A program made the position numbers and the translations under genes. The notes beneath the pieces are model-generated. The model searched no databases. It was given only the letters and a program-made list of their open reading frames with translations, and was not told the DNA's origin. A stretch of DNA of 64,000 nucleotides from assembly GCA_020091685.1 (NCBI GenBank), contig CM034598.1, forward strand, positions 20,502,245-20,566,244. Direction: 5' to 3'. Below are positions 24,651 to 38,200 of this stretch, one piece after another; within the stretch, counting starts at the first letter, position 1, and each line of letters begins with the position of its first letter. This stretch comes from Lutjanus erythropterus (taxonomy: Eukaryota > Chordata > Actinopteri > Lutjaniformes > Lutjanidae).

Positions 24651-24900
24651 GGTTCGTCTTTACAGCGGCCGGCTCTAACTTAAGACAAATCTCCGAGGAG
24701 ACATGTCTGGACACATCTGGGCCCACGACGAACCGCGGCGAACGGCAGCTCCGGGCTCTCGTCGTATATCCACTCCTGACGTTTGGCTGGGGATAAATAA
24801 AGGCCGTCACGAGATCAGTCGGAACACCAACACGGAAGTGTCTCAAATGACGCAACAGAGAACGTTCGCAGCGTCACAGCGCCGCCGTGCGGTGTGGCGG
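24651..24900 (-). promoter_or_regulatory. dele1: dele1 promoter and 5' UTR
   Basis: A CpG-rich block lies directly upstream of the MWRIQG start. It contains an ETS-type CGGAAGTG at 24833-24840 and, 7 bp further, TGACGCAA at 24848-24855, a hybrid of a C/EBP half-site and a CRE/ATF half-site. Several upstream ATGs occur between there and 24650 on the minus strand and could act as upstream open frames, depending on the start site. Promoter status is inferred from composition and position. Confidence 0.55.
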
Positions 24901-27445
24901 GAACAACAGAACCACAACAGAAGCACAACTGCATTTTTTTTTTTTTTGGCATTTTATTTTAAGCCATGTTTGTACACATTTGTGTTTCTAAGAGCGAAAT
25001 GTTTATGTACATTTTTGTGATTTTTATTTTACGCTCACTTTATTTTTTGCTTGTTTTTTCACTTGTTTTGGCAGAATATTCTTTCCTCTTCGTTGTTATT
25101 ATTTCTGACAACCGTTTTGGCGATTTAAATGTCTCCCCTGCCCCTGCCAATAAAGCTCTTTTAAACTGAACCGAACTGTGTTGAGCTGAATTGAACTGAA
25201 TATGTGGAGTGCTGAGGTGTACTGTAAGTAAAGTCTCAGTACTTTCACTTCTATAATCAGGTCCTAGTCAAAAACAAATAAACAAAAAAATTTATGTCTT
25301 GAAGATATATCTGAAATTACAAATTGAAGAAAAATAACTAATCATACCTTAGGCCTATGTGGGTTATATAGTAGGATGTTATTTATTCATGAATGGAATC
25401 AGGCGTACAATATGTTAACATGACATGAGATGGTGCATAAATGTAGATTTTGTTATGTCTGTTTATGATCTGAGGTTGTGTGTGTGTATTTATTTGCACA
25501 AATTCCATAGTTCATATTGCCTGGGACTGCAAATTTGTATGAGGACAATATATTGTGCTCTTAGATGATGTGTACATAAATACTGGAATGTTTATTATTG
25601 ATTAATAAATTTGCACAATTACATTTCTTCTGCACACAGTGATATGATATAGGCTGATTCAAGTATTCTTAGCCAAGATATATGTATTTTTAATGTTGAC
25701 TAATTTGAGACCAAACAAAAATAATAAGTAAATGAATGAATAAATAAATAAAATTTCCCCACAAGATCTTTATACCTGAAGGTATGGAGAAGAATTCTAT
25801 CATGATCTTGGGGTCTAAAAGATTATTAGTGCTTTATTAGACTGATTTTATTTTCTTTGAGCAATAAAGATGATAACTGTGGGAAAAATTTATAGAGCGC
25901 TCTTAATGAAGCAAACAAAATATATACTTATTTCTCATTGTGCACATGTAAACTGCTGCAGCGTTTCCATTAATGCTAACATTAGTGATGTTCATGTGTC
26001 TTATGACAGTGCCTATAAGGGACTTTTAATCTCCATACATCTGAAATCCTGGCTCAGATTTATGTGCTGCAGAGTTTTGAGGACCCTGTCAAATTAAAAC
26101 TGAGTTTAAAGTGCAACAAGATGGCGAAAAAATGCTATTGTTTTTGTAGTATTACATTACAAAAAATAGCAAACATCACTGGAGCGGGTCTTAACTTTAC
26201 ATCACAGCACTACCCAGCATTTAAATGTAGGCACATGAGTATTAGATTTACAGGCTGCATAAATATGGAACTATAGATGTGGACTGGTTTAAAACCAGGC
26301 CACACTTCACAATTTGTTAGTTTCACATTGTAGCAATGCTAAAATAGAAATATCTTATGCACTGAATACCTTTATTCCTAAAATCAATCATTTGTAGAGA
26401 TTCAGCTCACCAAGGGAAGCAATATTTTATTTTCAAATGAGGTTTCTGCGCAGCCATGAATAAGACATAGAAACCACCAGGCTTTATGATGGTGTCTAAT
26501 TAAAAAATAACTAATCTTTTGCCAATAATTCCTTCACTTCTTGCTTCTGTAGTCCTTCTATTTCATACACGGTTTCTCTGAGGACATGTTTGTTACATCT
26601 AGTTAAGGTTTCTGAGGATTAGAAGGCCAGCTCAGTTCTTAGAATAAATGTGTAATAGGCTGTGAGCTGCTGCAGTGAATAAGGAGACTGCTTTAACCAG
26701 AGATGGGTGGTGCTGATCTGTCTAACTAGAAGAATAAAAGGTTTACTCAGGGGTTCAGGGACTGATTTAGTAAACTGTCTAGAGCTCATCAGTCACTCCG
26801 CAGGGCCGTTTGGCTTTTCTTTACTTGGCCCACGGGTCAAGCGGTGACGCACGCCTTGACTCTTACTGGAAACACACTGTCTTCCAGTCAGACGATGGGG
26901 GGGATTTACTTCACTGGGGGGCTGCAGAGAGGAGAGCTGCACTTGTGAAGTCAGATTAAACTTGGAATAATTCAGTCTTTGACCAGTTTCCATGGTGACA
27001 CAGTCATCATGTCTTTCACTTACCATCCTCCTTGGGCGAATAAGACTCGTCTGCAGTGGTTTGTAATGTTAGAAAGATCTCTGCACTGCCAAATAATGTT
27101 TGCTGATTCGCCTGGGGCCAAATTTGTCTGGGCAATATGGAAAACACCGCGTTGAGCTGGAAACAGAGTCCCACCAGACCTGACTAATTGAGCAGTTTGT
27201 TTTTACCCGTGTTCCAGCCTGAACTCGAGTTCTCAAGTTGGAGAAATTTTTACAGCAGGGAGGGAACTTCATAAGTGCTGAGCAATTTTTGAAATCTCAT
27301 TTGCTTGTTTTTTTTTTTTTGGTAAGTTTTCAACCATTTCTCCCCCGTTACTGGAGTTTATGACTTTTTGGCTGTCTGCTTGTTCACAAAAATTCCTGGC
27401 AGCGGGTATAAACATGGTGATGGAGCTGCTGGGTATTATTGAAGG

Positions 27446-27620
27446 CAGTGGTGGAAAGTACATTTACTCAAGTACCCTACTCAAGCACATTTTAGAGGTA
27501 CTTGTATTAGACTTCAGTATTTTCGTTGGACTTCATTGCTACTTTATACTATAACTTCACAACATTTATCTGACAGCTATAGTTACTTTTCATATTAAGA
27601 TTTGACATAAAAACACACTA
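27446..27620. repeat. Left part of AGTGGTGGAAAGTAC-type dispersed repeat
   Basis: The sequence opens with GCAGTGGTGGAAAGTACATT, continues with TACTCAAGTACC motifs, and has the ACTTCATTGCTACTTTATACT block typical of this fish element. A right-hand end of the same family (GTTACAGTCCACCACTG) occurs at 29755-29777. Another copy is in bicc2 at 37880-38352. Confidence 0.55.
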
Positions 27621-29088
27621 CCGTGTCAAGGTTTTGAATTACCTGCCACAAGAGCTTTTTTTGGTAGAGACGGGTGGCTGAGAGGCCTACATTATATTTT
27701 TGAACAGTCAATCACACTTTTAGGCTGTAGAAAGTCCTCTTCATAAATACATGTTACTTTGTATGAAGGCTTTGCAAAAAAGTAAGATTATGTACTCGGT
27801 GAGAATACTCTCAGTAGTGCTGGAGAACATGTGTAGTGAGTGAATGCAGTCTTGGCCTGACTCCTCCTTCAGCCAACCAATGTAAGACACCTGTTAGCCT
27901 TTGTTCTCCCCTTTTCTGCCTTCTGCTCTGTCTGTGCTGTGGGTGCTTTTGTTTGTTTTTTTTATTTTGCTCCAGGTATGTGCCAAAAACACATTTTGTG
28001 CACGACTTTCTGTACTACCTGTTAGTTGTTTTTGCTTTAGCAGTTGTGATATGTTGGCTGGCCAGGTACAGTATGACTGTCCTCCTGCCCACCTGCATCC
28101 AGTTAGAGCCCCACACCAGAGGCGCTGAATGGGTTAAGACATCAAAGGCACCTGTGGTGAGGTCCTTTCACTTTTGCATGCGAGTAATCACACTGGGACA
28201 CCATAGACTGCACCATTTTTGTTTTGGGGATTGACATCAAAATCTGTGCAGACATAAATAGGTAATTGGTCTCATAATTGTATTCATTATTCAAGTCAGG
28301 GTGGGTGGCACTAAGAAAATCTGTTGGGTTCTACTTAAATTGGGTCATAGAATACTGGACTGACGAATCACGGTTTAAACAAACTGAATCCAACCTTTGA
28401 GTAGACTGCAGAGGGCCCGAAGAAAGACAGATTCCCAAAATATTCAGATTCTACTGTTGTAGTTTAGGGAATGATCTGGAGTCTTTTATGATTTACTCAA
28501 TGGAAACCAAATTCAAATTTGAAGGGTATTTGTGGGAATAAGTGTGACAACCATGTTCTCCCCTGTCAAGTGACACTGGCAGAGCCGTTGCTTGTCGGCC
28601 TTATGTGCACACTAAGCAAGATGCGTAGGGTCACGTGAGGTATGCAAGGGTCCCGCCTCTCCCTCGTGTCAAAGGGGGTGTCAGTGTTTACAACTTTGAT
28701 GAGGAGGAAGCAGAACTAAAAAGAAAATAACATATTGATTGTCAACAGGGTGAACAGTAATCAGGTAAACTTGTTTCCTTCTCCGAGCGTGCTGGAGAGG
28801 CTTATATACTGGGCTGATTGGGAACGAGCTGCAGCTGAGCTTGCAGGTGAGTGGAGTTGGGCTGATGAGGTGGGAGTGGCCTGCAGGTAGAGTGGAAAAT
28901 TACTGAGGCAGAGGGACAGGAGGGAAACTGGGAGAATGGAGCTGCGACAAATTTAGGTTACGTCTAGAAGGGAACACTTGCTCGCAAGATATGTGTGCAT
29001 TGTTTCTTCACCGTTCAAGTTGTACAAATTAATTATGTTTTATAATGTGACAAATTAGGGTAGGTTTAAGGACAAAAACACTTGGTTA

Positions 29089-29319
29089 GGATAAGGCAGT
29101 GTTTCTCAATTCTGGTCCTCAGGCCCCCCTGCCCTGCATGTTTTAGATATTTCCCTGCTCCAACACCCCTGATTCAAATGATCAGGTTGTTTTCAGGCTT
29201 CTCCAGAGGCTTGATGACGAGCTGATCATTTGAATCAGGTGTGTTGGAGCAGGGAAATATCTAAAACATGCAGGGCCCCCCTGGCCTGAGGACCGGAATT
29301 GAGAAACACTGGGATAAGG
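29089..29319. mobile_element. hAT-like MITE with perfect 8-bp target-site duplication
   Basis: The 215-bp element spans 29097-29311 and is nearly a perfect hairpin. The left end CAGTGTTTCTCAATTCTGGT pairs with the right end ACCGGAATTGAGAAACACTG. The arms CATGTTTTAGATATTTCCCT and AGGGAAATATCTAAAACATG are exact complements. It is flanked by GGATAAGG at 29089-29096 and 29312-29319, an 8-bp duplication as hAT transposases make. It has no coding capacity. High arm identity suggests a young insertion. Confidence 0.88.
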
Positions 29320-29499
29320 GAAAGATCATTTGCAAAATCTTTCAGAGGTGTGGGGTTCCTTTCTAGACGCAACCATATTAGAGAGAGAGAGAGAGATAAA
29401 TAAATAGTCCCACCCCTACCCTTACCTAGCTGCACCTGGTTTCTCTGTTTTACTGGATAATTACAATAATTACCTATATCTGGCTTCTGTGGGCTAAGC

Positions 29500-29777
29500 A
29501 TCGCTGCTAATGATTTATATAATGCCAACCTTTTGATTAGGTTTAATCTACAGCAATGCGAATGCGTCATGGTCTATAAGATCATCAACTGTCTGTAGCG
29601 TATCTCTAAACTGTCAGAAAACAGCCTTTTTTCAGCTTTGTTGATTGAAAAGTACAGTATTTGCCCCTGGGATATAGTGTAGAAGCATAAAGTAGGATAA
29701 AATGGAATTCAAGTAAAGTATAAAATAAGTACAGTACTTGATGTAAATAATGTTCTTAGTTACAGTCCACCACTGAC
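29500..29777. repeat. Right part of AGTGGTGGAAAGTAC-type dispersed repeat
   Basis: The GTTTAATCTACAGCAATGC block, then TCTATAAGATCATCAAC, and the end AGTTACAGTCCACCACTG match the order in the bicc2 intron copy (about 38187-38352). Together with 27446-27620 it may be one element split by later insertions, but that is inference. Confidence 0.55.
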
Positions 29778-31519
29778 TATAGCTCTGAACTAATGCAAGA
29801 TGGAAATTAATGGATTTACAGTGATTGATGATTGATTAAACATGGAATTTAAAATCAATTAACTGGCTAATTACCAGGCAGCAGAGCCAAAGCTCAATAT
29901 TGTGTTTTAGTATTTCTACATTTTATATATTTTAGTTGAGATTAAAAGTTGAGATTTTAATCATTTAATTATTCTTCTTCAGGGGCCAAAACTATTTCAA
30001 ATGTAAATAATACATTTAGTGTCTGAATTATTCTATTAATCTCTCTTAAAGTAGCCATTACCGAAGGAAAGAAGAATAACCTAAATAGAGCATGTGATTC
30101 CAAACTTTTAAACAGTACTCACTGTCAAAGATTAAACCATTTTAGCTGGTGACCCATAACTGAAAAGCAGTGTTTTGTCATGCTCCAAATGTCTGTAAGC
30201 TAAAAAATGTTTTTAAAAAGCCTCAGCATGCTTGAATATGTGACGGGTGCATTGACAGAAAGCACAATTTGAATAAAATGAGAACTCCCACACACTGTCT
30301 CACTTTGTTGTAAATTAATAAATCTTCCAGCAGTAAGAGAGACAGTGAGTCTGTGAGTTGTTAGCAGTTATTTCCCCTCTAAACCTCTCTGATTTTCATC
30401 TAATTAATTGTTAAGGTTGAGGTAAAATTATCCAATAATTCACAACAAACAATGATTAGAGAAAACTCTGAATGGCTCTGAACTGAAAAAATCCGACCCC
30501 TCAGTTGAGAACCACTAGACTAAATATATAAAGTAGTTAAAACTACTTACAGATCAGCTAGTTACAACAGTAACACGCTACTACTGCCATGCTGTGATAA
30601 AATATCAGTCATAGGACATTTTTCTGCAAAATAATTGCTTTTACTTTTGCTTCTTGAAAGGTCTAGTGTGTTTTATTTACAGGGATCAGAACATGACAGA
30701 AAAGGAATATAATATTTATTGAAATTTTGAAAAGAAAAAAAAACAAAACATGGACGATGAAATATTTTCATATGCTTGTTGACATACAGTGTGTTGCAAC
30801 CATTTGTTGTGTCGCTGCCTTCTTGGGGTCACTGCTAATAAATTAAAATAGTATAAAATAGTTATCGATGCAGTTTACATCATATCTTACAGTTGAACAG
30901 TAAATAAACTTAAATGCACCAAAAAATGTCATGATGTAAATCCATAGTGGCATGGTGTTATTTCAAGGCAACATTTACATTTCAGCAATTCTGCATTACT
31001 TAATCATCAAATATAATACATTAAACATTTAAAAATGAAGCTTTACTCATCTAATAATATGAATACCTTTTCTCCTGACTGTTAAATGACAGAAAAAGAC
31101 TGCACAAAATGGATTCAACGTGACCTCCAGAGAGTCATGTGACAAATTAAAAAAAGTGCTTAGTTTCCGTTGGTCTGTCACTCTTTTTTGAAGTATTGTA
31201 CCATAACTGAGGATGTATTGTGTGAGAGTAAAATGCCAAAAATGGAATGTTACTTGGAGGCAATATTGTTAAGTTTCGTGGCCACCATAGGTTTTCTCAC
31301 ATGCTTAGAAGGAGAGGGTGAGGCGAAGTGCTTGAAATCAGCAAGCTCACAGCTAGATGTCACTAAATCCTTCTCACTGGTCCTGTAAATACATCTTGCT
31401 GATAAGACTTTAAATTTCAAATGGAGGATTTTTATTTGTTACAGAGTATTTTTTTTGACTTCACTTCTTCCACTAGTGATAGGGTTCTTTTTATCCTAAG
31501 CATTGTTGCATGCTCCCCC

Positions 31520-31556
31520 TTCACACACTCACACGCACACACACACACACCACACG
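31520..31556. repeat. Short impure CA microsatellite
   Basis: About 35 bp of ACAC interrupted by CTCACACG and CCACACG lies upstream of bicc2. Confidence 0.7.
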
Positions 31557-32039
31557 CTCACCGCTGCGATACACCCCTCCACTGCACCTTCACCCCGACC
31601 TCTGGAATCTGGAGCCCTCGTAGTCCTCGTTCAGAGGGAGGGGAGGGAGGCCAGACATGGACGGACGTGTGGTGGAACCCAACCGGATGACCTGTTTATT
31701 TTGTTAGCTGTGTTTGCTGGTGTGAGGATGGCTTTCAGGATGTGTGTGTGTTTCTGGTTGAGATGTGTATCTTGTCTTATCACGGGCCTCGACTATCTAT
31801 CCACGTAATCTGTGGACGCTGAACTGAGGATTACAGAGGATTTGTTCAGAGCAGAGTGAGCCCCAGGCAAAGTTGTAGATGTTGTTTGTCTGCCCGGAGC
31901 CCCTCAGACAGAGAAAACATGGCCTGTGTTGAAGTAAAGAAGTGACTGTCCTTATACATCTGTGAAATGCAGTACAAGGCCACAGCAGCAAATCCTTCAA
32001 GCCTCACACAGCTTGAACTGAGAGAGAGATTTGTGTACT

Positions 32040-32202
32040 AAATTAAGTGAAAGGGGGCGGGGGGAGTTAAAGAAAAGGAACAGGGGGTGTTTCTTGCCCC
32101 TCTCTCCCCTTTTTCTCTCTCCCTGCCTGGTCTCCTTGGTCACACACATGCACACATCCTCACACACACACACACAAACACTGACGAGGGCTCAGTCCTG
32201 CT
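32040..32202 (+). promoter_or_regulatory. bicc2: Probable bicc2 proximal promoter and 5' UTR
   Basis: A GC box (GGGGGCGGGGGG) lies near 32052-32063. It is followed by a pyrimidine-rich initiator-like stretch at about 32096-32130, a short CA run, and then the start codon in context GCTATGGCC at 32203. The exact start site is not determined, and an upstream non-coding exon cannot be excluded. Confidence 0.4.
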
Positions 32203-35200
32203 ATGGCCACCACAACCACAGAGGAGAGCTCTCCGGTTCTGGCCACCACAGCACCCCAGCAGCCTGACACTGAAACTAGCGTAGGACCCGGCTCAGAGGC
32301 AAAGCCTGAGCCCAGCGAGGCCCAGCGTGGTGACAGAGAGGAGAAAGAGGATGAGGAAGACGAGGAATTGCAGGAGAATGCAAAAGGTCAGAGTTTGGAC
32401 CCAGAGTGGGTGGAGGAGAGGTTCAGGATCGACCGGAAGAAGCTGGAGAACATGTTGTATGGTGAGTGAGAGCCATGGTTTTCTACTGGCACCATTATCA
32501 ACAGGTTGGATCAGATAATTTATATATTTATATATATTACATATTTATTATATTGAATTAATACAAATGACATGGTAATTTTTGTTATCACTGACATAAT
32601 CCATTGGATTACAAAATATGTAATCTAGTTAGAATACTTTTGAATTATTTCAAAATCAAACTTTAAAAATATCTCGATTTATACTAAAAAAAAAAGTGCA
32701 GCACCAAAAATTTGAGCTCCGCAAATACTTTTTTCTCTTCAAACATCTCAAATCGTTTTCAGTGCACTTATGGTACATTTACCATATTCAGCATTTACAC
32801 TTGTTCAAATCAAATTACCCCCACTTTTTTGAACCAGCTTAAAATGATTTTACATTGCAGGAGTGCTGTCTGTATTCTACACCATGTGGGAAGTTGTTTT
32901 TTTGGTGTAAATTTTTGGTCCTGCTGTTTTTCATTCAAGGGCGACATGGAGAAATTTGCTCTTACCCCCAAAAGGAGCATCTACTCAAAATGTTCATCTT
33001 CCATTTTCAATGTAAATAAAAAGTGGAGCACTTGTCTAAGAAACCATTTAAGTCAGACATGCTTTAATAGTTAATAGATAGTTAGTTATCATGACAAAAG
33101 TTTAATCATCTTTAATTTTGCTGTATTTTAAAGACATAATCAAAGTTTAATCAAGTAATCCTTGAAAATGTAAATATAATCTAATTACAAATGTTTTTTA
33201 AATGTAAACTGGGCTGAGTATTAGGGGTATAAGAAAATATCCATACACTTGAGTATCCTGGTATTGTTTTGTGTTACTGCATTGGTTCTCAAAAACACTG
33301 TATTGTGATCTTGTGATACATGCAAAGATTTGTGGCAGTGATTCATTTTATGTTGCATTTAATCCCCCAACAGTGATGTTTTCTATCTTTGCTGATTTGA
33401 TTGCATATAGTAAACTTTTTAAACTCAGTTTCGAGAAAAATATCAGCTTCCTTTCAGTATTGCAATTTATTGAATCGTAACTGTATTGTTATACATAATG
33501 TATTGCCAGGTTCTTGCCAGTACACAGCCCTACTGAATATAGTTATTTACTTTTTGTAATCCAGCATTACCCAGCCCTGTCTATAAGATGTTTTTCCTGA
33601 AAGTTATTTTGTTTTTGATGCTTGTCATGGCCTCCCTTTCTGCTCCTCCTCACAACCTCTGCTATGAACCTGGTCCTGTGTGCCTGTCAGAGTCTCCAGC
33701 TGGCTGCGTCCTTGTTGTCACCATTAGTATAACTGCCATCCACTAAACTCCTGTTGCTGTATTAGCGTGATTTATGACCTGCAGTGGCTTATGCATTCAG
33801 AAGTCTTCTTTGCTATTATCATTCCTGTCTGGAAAGCAGAGGTAGCTGCCTCTGTTAGTTATCGCTACGTGGCAGCTTTATGACAAATGCCTCCCCTGTG
33901 TTACTGGGGAAACTCTCTCTGACAGTGTGCTACTTGCTGCTGCAGACAGACACAGGCTGATGTTTGTCTGTTTGTCCTCACACACACACTCTGGATGGGA
34001 AAGCTTGAGTGAATCCAACCCTGATAACTGTGGGTTGTTTTAATGTGTGTGCAGATGGGAAAAAACAGGAATTTAATGGAATCAACTTATCTTTTCTCTT
34101 TCTTTACTTGACATAAATATAAAATTTTTATTCATTATTTTATTCATTTTATTTATGTAATTAAACCTAAAACTGTTTGTATTTATTTTAAGAACATGTC
34201 AGACTTTTAAACATGAGTTCTCCTTCCTTTTGACTTGAACTGATGAGTTGAATGAATGCACTGTACAGAGTTTAGGAAGTCAAAATTATTTGTAATGTTC
34301 ATTATTGTGACTGAGGACTTGCTGGTTCAGCTTAGTATCTCAAGTTGATTGAATATGTTTTCTCAAGTACAACTGAAGTAATGTCAAGTTTATTTAGCTA
34401 GAAAAGTTTTTAAAAAATTATTAGAAAATTACCTCAACTTGTCTTTTCAAGTTCAGTCAACTTAAGATTTAAGGCAGTCCAGAAATGTTTTTTTTTTTTT
34501 TTAAATTAAAATAAATTTATTGCATTTAATAATATTGACCAATGTGACACCAGTGTTGGTTCAACTTTATATTTTAAGTTTTTGGACATGTTTTCTCAAG
34601 TACTACTGAAGTAATGTCCAGTTTATTTGACCAGAAACTTTTATTTATTTTGAGTCATTACAAAATTACCTCAACTTGTCTTTCAAATTCTGTCAACTTA
34701 AAATTCTAAGGCAGCTCCGACACTAACTTTTTAAAATTAAAACAAGTAGTGTATTTTTACATTGTAAATATTGTATCTCATCCCTTTAGGTGATGGTTAG
34801 GCTGCATTGAGACTACACTCTGATAGGCTGAGGAGCGCTTTGTGTGTTATTGTTTTTTTTTGTTTGTTTGTTTGTTTTTTTTATATATTCTTCCCCCTTC
34901 ATTTTGCAGTTGTTATTTAATTTTTTGGTCAAGTGGGAGGTCTTTGCGTCAGCAGATGCCATTGATGTGATTAGCTGTCTCCAGGCTAATTTGTGGTTGC
35001 CCCCCCGACCACCACCTTCTCTCTCCACCCCATACTGTTCTCTTCCCATTCCTCAGCTCTGGCCAGCGTATCCCATAGTGATGAGGGGGGTTGAGGGCGT
35101 TCCTGGGCCCCCCCCACCTCGTACCCTGTAAATGTCACCATGGACTGATGGCCTTTTAAAACTGTTATGTTCCCGGCAACCTCTTGTTCTAGCTGGCAAA

Positions 35201-38200
35201 TTTCAGCCAGGTCAACATTCAAATGTTGACTTTACACACATTCTTGATATTGAACACATGCATTGTAAACAGAGGAATAATTGTGCTGCTGACAAATCAC
35301 ACGGCAGGAATTTTGAAATGAGTGTTCATCCTCATCTATCTGTTCTTGATGTTTGCTTGCTGTGTGTCTTTCAGCTCCAAAGCAGGGAGATGGTGAGACA
35401 GGAGAGGAGTTTTTTGAGAGAGTAAGTAAAAGTCCACAGCGGGAAACATCTCATTCATGAACCAAAATCAGAAACAAAAAAGAAAAATGCTCTTCTTAGT
35501 GAAAGACACCGATAATCACCAGTGCATGAAGCCTTCTGGTTGAATATAACTTACAAATCAGTGAGAGCATTTGTTCCAGTCTCTGCATTCAGTGATTACT
35601 GGTTTTATGGAGGTGATAATGGCAGCCTTTGAAATGCAAATGAGGCCTTGTATTCTTAGTTCGGAGAGATCTGCTGCGTGTCTGGATGTGTTTCTGTGTG
35701 TGTTCTGATTGTCTGTGTGTATTTGTGGCATGCAATGACAGCCCCGTCTTTCTCACTCTCGCCTATTGTTTGTGCTTCCACAGGTGATGAGAGAAACTGA
35801 CACTCAGGTGAAATGGCCATCCAAGCTGAAGATTGGGGCCAAGTCAAAGAAAGGTGACAAATTCTTGAGGTTTCAGTCACACCAAATCAGCGCTCTGTGT
35901 CTCTCTCACATTTTTTCTCTTCCTACAAGTTGATTCCCTGTTGACCTCAATTGTACTGGACTTCAATCTGAACTCCTCTTTCTGTCTAGATCCACATGTG
36001 AAGGTGGAAGGAAAGAGAGACAGTGTTTTGGAAGCCAAAAAGAAGATCCTCGAAGTGCTGGAAACTAGGGTGAGAGAGCTGTGGGACTTTATTTTCACAA
36101 TTTATCTGAACAATTATGCCAACGATGTACAGACGAAGACATACTTTTAATGCTTTTACATGCTTTCCTTTAAAAATTTATTTATTGTAAAGTTTGAACT
36201 TGTAAGATGAACTTTGCAGTTACTGTGTGCATAACGGCCCGATCTTGTAACAATTTAGGCTTTTTCAGGTTGAATCAATGGACGCCTGAAGGCAACTAAG
36301 TCTTGAAAAGTGATCGCTGCCAATAACGCCACTGTTTATATAAAATCCAGGTGAACAAGGTGACTCTAAAGATGGACGTGGCCTACACAGAGCACTCCCA
36401 CGTGATTGGGAAAGGTGGTGGAAACATCAAAAAGGTGATGGAGGTCACATCTTGTCACATCCATTTCCCTGACTCCAACCGTCACAATGCCACCGGAGAG
36501 AAAAGCAACCAGGTGATGCTGACTGAGGCGGCAGTTTAGTGAGCCACTGACTGTTATGTTGATAATTAAAGGCATGGTTTGGATTATTTGATGTGGGATT
36601 GTATGAGGTACTTGATGGTTAGTGTATTTCTTATAGTACATGGTGATCGACATGCACCCAGGGTCAGCAACAGAATGTGTTTTAGACGCCTAAAAACAGG
36701 CCCACCACAAAAAAAATCAATGCCAGTTTATATGTACACTATATTTAGAAAATTTCACTGCTGTATGTTGCCATCAGACAGCCTGTCCGACATAAAACAT
36801 AAAACTATATAAGCCAAATATCCCTCTCTCCAAATAAGAAAAGGCTGTCTGAGGGAAAGGTAAAGCGGTGAAAACATTCTAAATATAACATAAACTGATA
36901 TTGATTTTTAACTTGGACCTTACAGGTGCTAAAATATGTTTTGCTGCTGACCCTATCCACAACAGTACATTGCTTTGGTTTTGTGCTGGTAGTCTTACAA
37001 CCCAGCTTCAAAAAATTCTAACTATCCTTTTAAGGAATTGAAAACAACCTTATTTGAAATGCATTCATTTTTAAACTTTTACCAGGTGTCCATTGCTGGG
37101 CCCATAGAAGGAGTGGAGGAAGCCAGGAGGAGGATAAGAGTAAGTGGTCAATGTATAATCTGAGTTGAGGCTGACAGATTTTTATTTGTCTGAAAACTCA
37201 ATTTCTTCACTCCTGTCATGACAAAAGATCAATAGAGTGATTAATTGAATGGCTGACACAAAGAAGACAGGTATATTCGTCAAAAAGCCACTGTCTGTCA
37301 CTGTTTGTCTGTCTCATATCTCTTTATTTCACCCTCCTCTCTGTGTCTCCTCTCCATTACACTCTCCCACTTTCCCTTGTTTTCCGTCCAACCTTCCTTG
37401 TCCTATAGGACCTGCAGCCTTTGTCCCTGACCTTTGACCTCCCAGTCAGCCTGGTGCCCCAGACTCTGCCAGATGCAGGCTCCCCCCTCATCCAGCAGGT
37501 GGTGCAGACTTTGGGGGTCAGTGTGAGCTTCAGGGCCGTGCCACCCCATCCTCAGGCCCAACCCGCCTTCTATGAGAGCTGCTGCACCGTCTGGGGCCTG
37601 CAGGGCAACGCAGCTGCTGTCAAGGTTAGTGTCAAACATTTCAGACAGACATTTAATTCAGAATAAACAGTGGTGGACAACAGTATGTTTTCATTAGTTT
37701 ATAAGGATGTAATGATTACAAAAACTCACGGTATGGTAATACCAATATTAAAGGTCCATGATATATATGGCAATATTAAAAACAAAGATAAATAACAATT
37801 TGAAAAAAAAGTCTATCATTAAATCATAAATCTGATATGTACAGCATTTTTGTTAGTATAAATTTCCTTCTTTAACAAAATAAAAGGTGTAATCCTAAAC
37901 AGTGGTCCTTAAGATAAAAGTACTAATAACACTCTATGAAAATATACCACTACAGGTAAAAGTCCTGCATTAAGTACAAGTATGTACATATTATAAGCAA
38001 AATGTACTTAAAATATTAAAAGTAAAAGTACTCATTGTGGATTAAAATAGTCCCTGTAATTGTTTTACTATTATAACTGATTTTTTGGATTAATATTATC
38101 GCTGCATTCATGTGTATGATGCATTTTACTGCTGTAGATGTTTAAGGTTGAGCTAATTTCAGTCACTTTACTGTGAGGTAGTTTAATCTACAACAATGCC

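Larger units (their letters stand above)
24901..32030. other. Intergenic between divergent dele1 and bicc2
   Basis: No supported gene in about 7 kb. Contents: AT-rich DNA, two stretches of the AGTGGTGGAAAGTAC-type fish repeat (27446-27620 and 29500-29777), a hAT-like MITE with target-site duplication (29089-29319), a short GA run near 29382, and a CA run near 31535. A hydrophobic 132-codon open frame at 27836-28234 was judged chance. Confidence 0.5.

Noticed and set aside
24616-24855. 79-codon minus-strand frame overlapping the dele1 start
   Set aside because: It is out of frame with dele1 and covers the promoter and leader. At most it is an upstream open frame, with no support as a separate gene.
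27836-28234. 132-codon open frame coding a Cys/Leu-rich hydrophobic protein
   Set aside because: No recognised family, no signal of splicing or polyadenylation, and T-rich sequence readily gives such hydrophobic runs.
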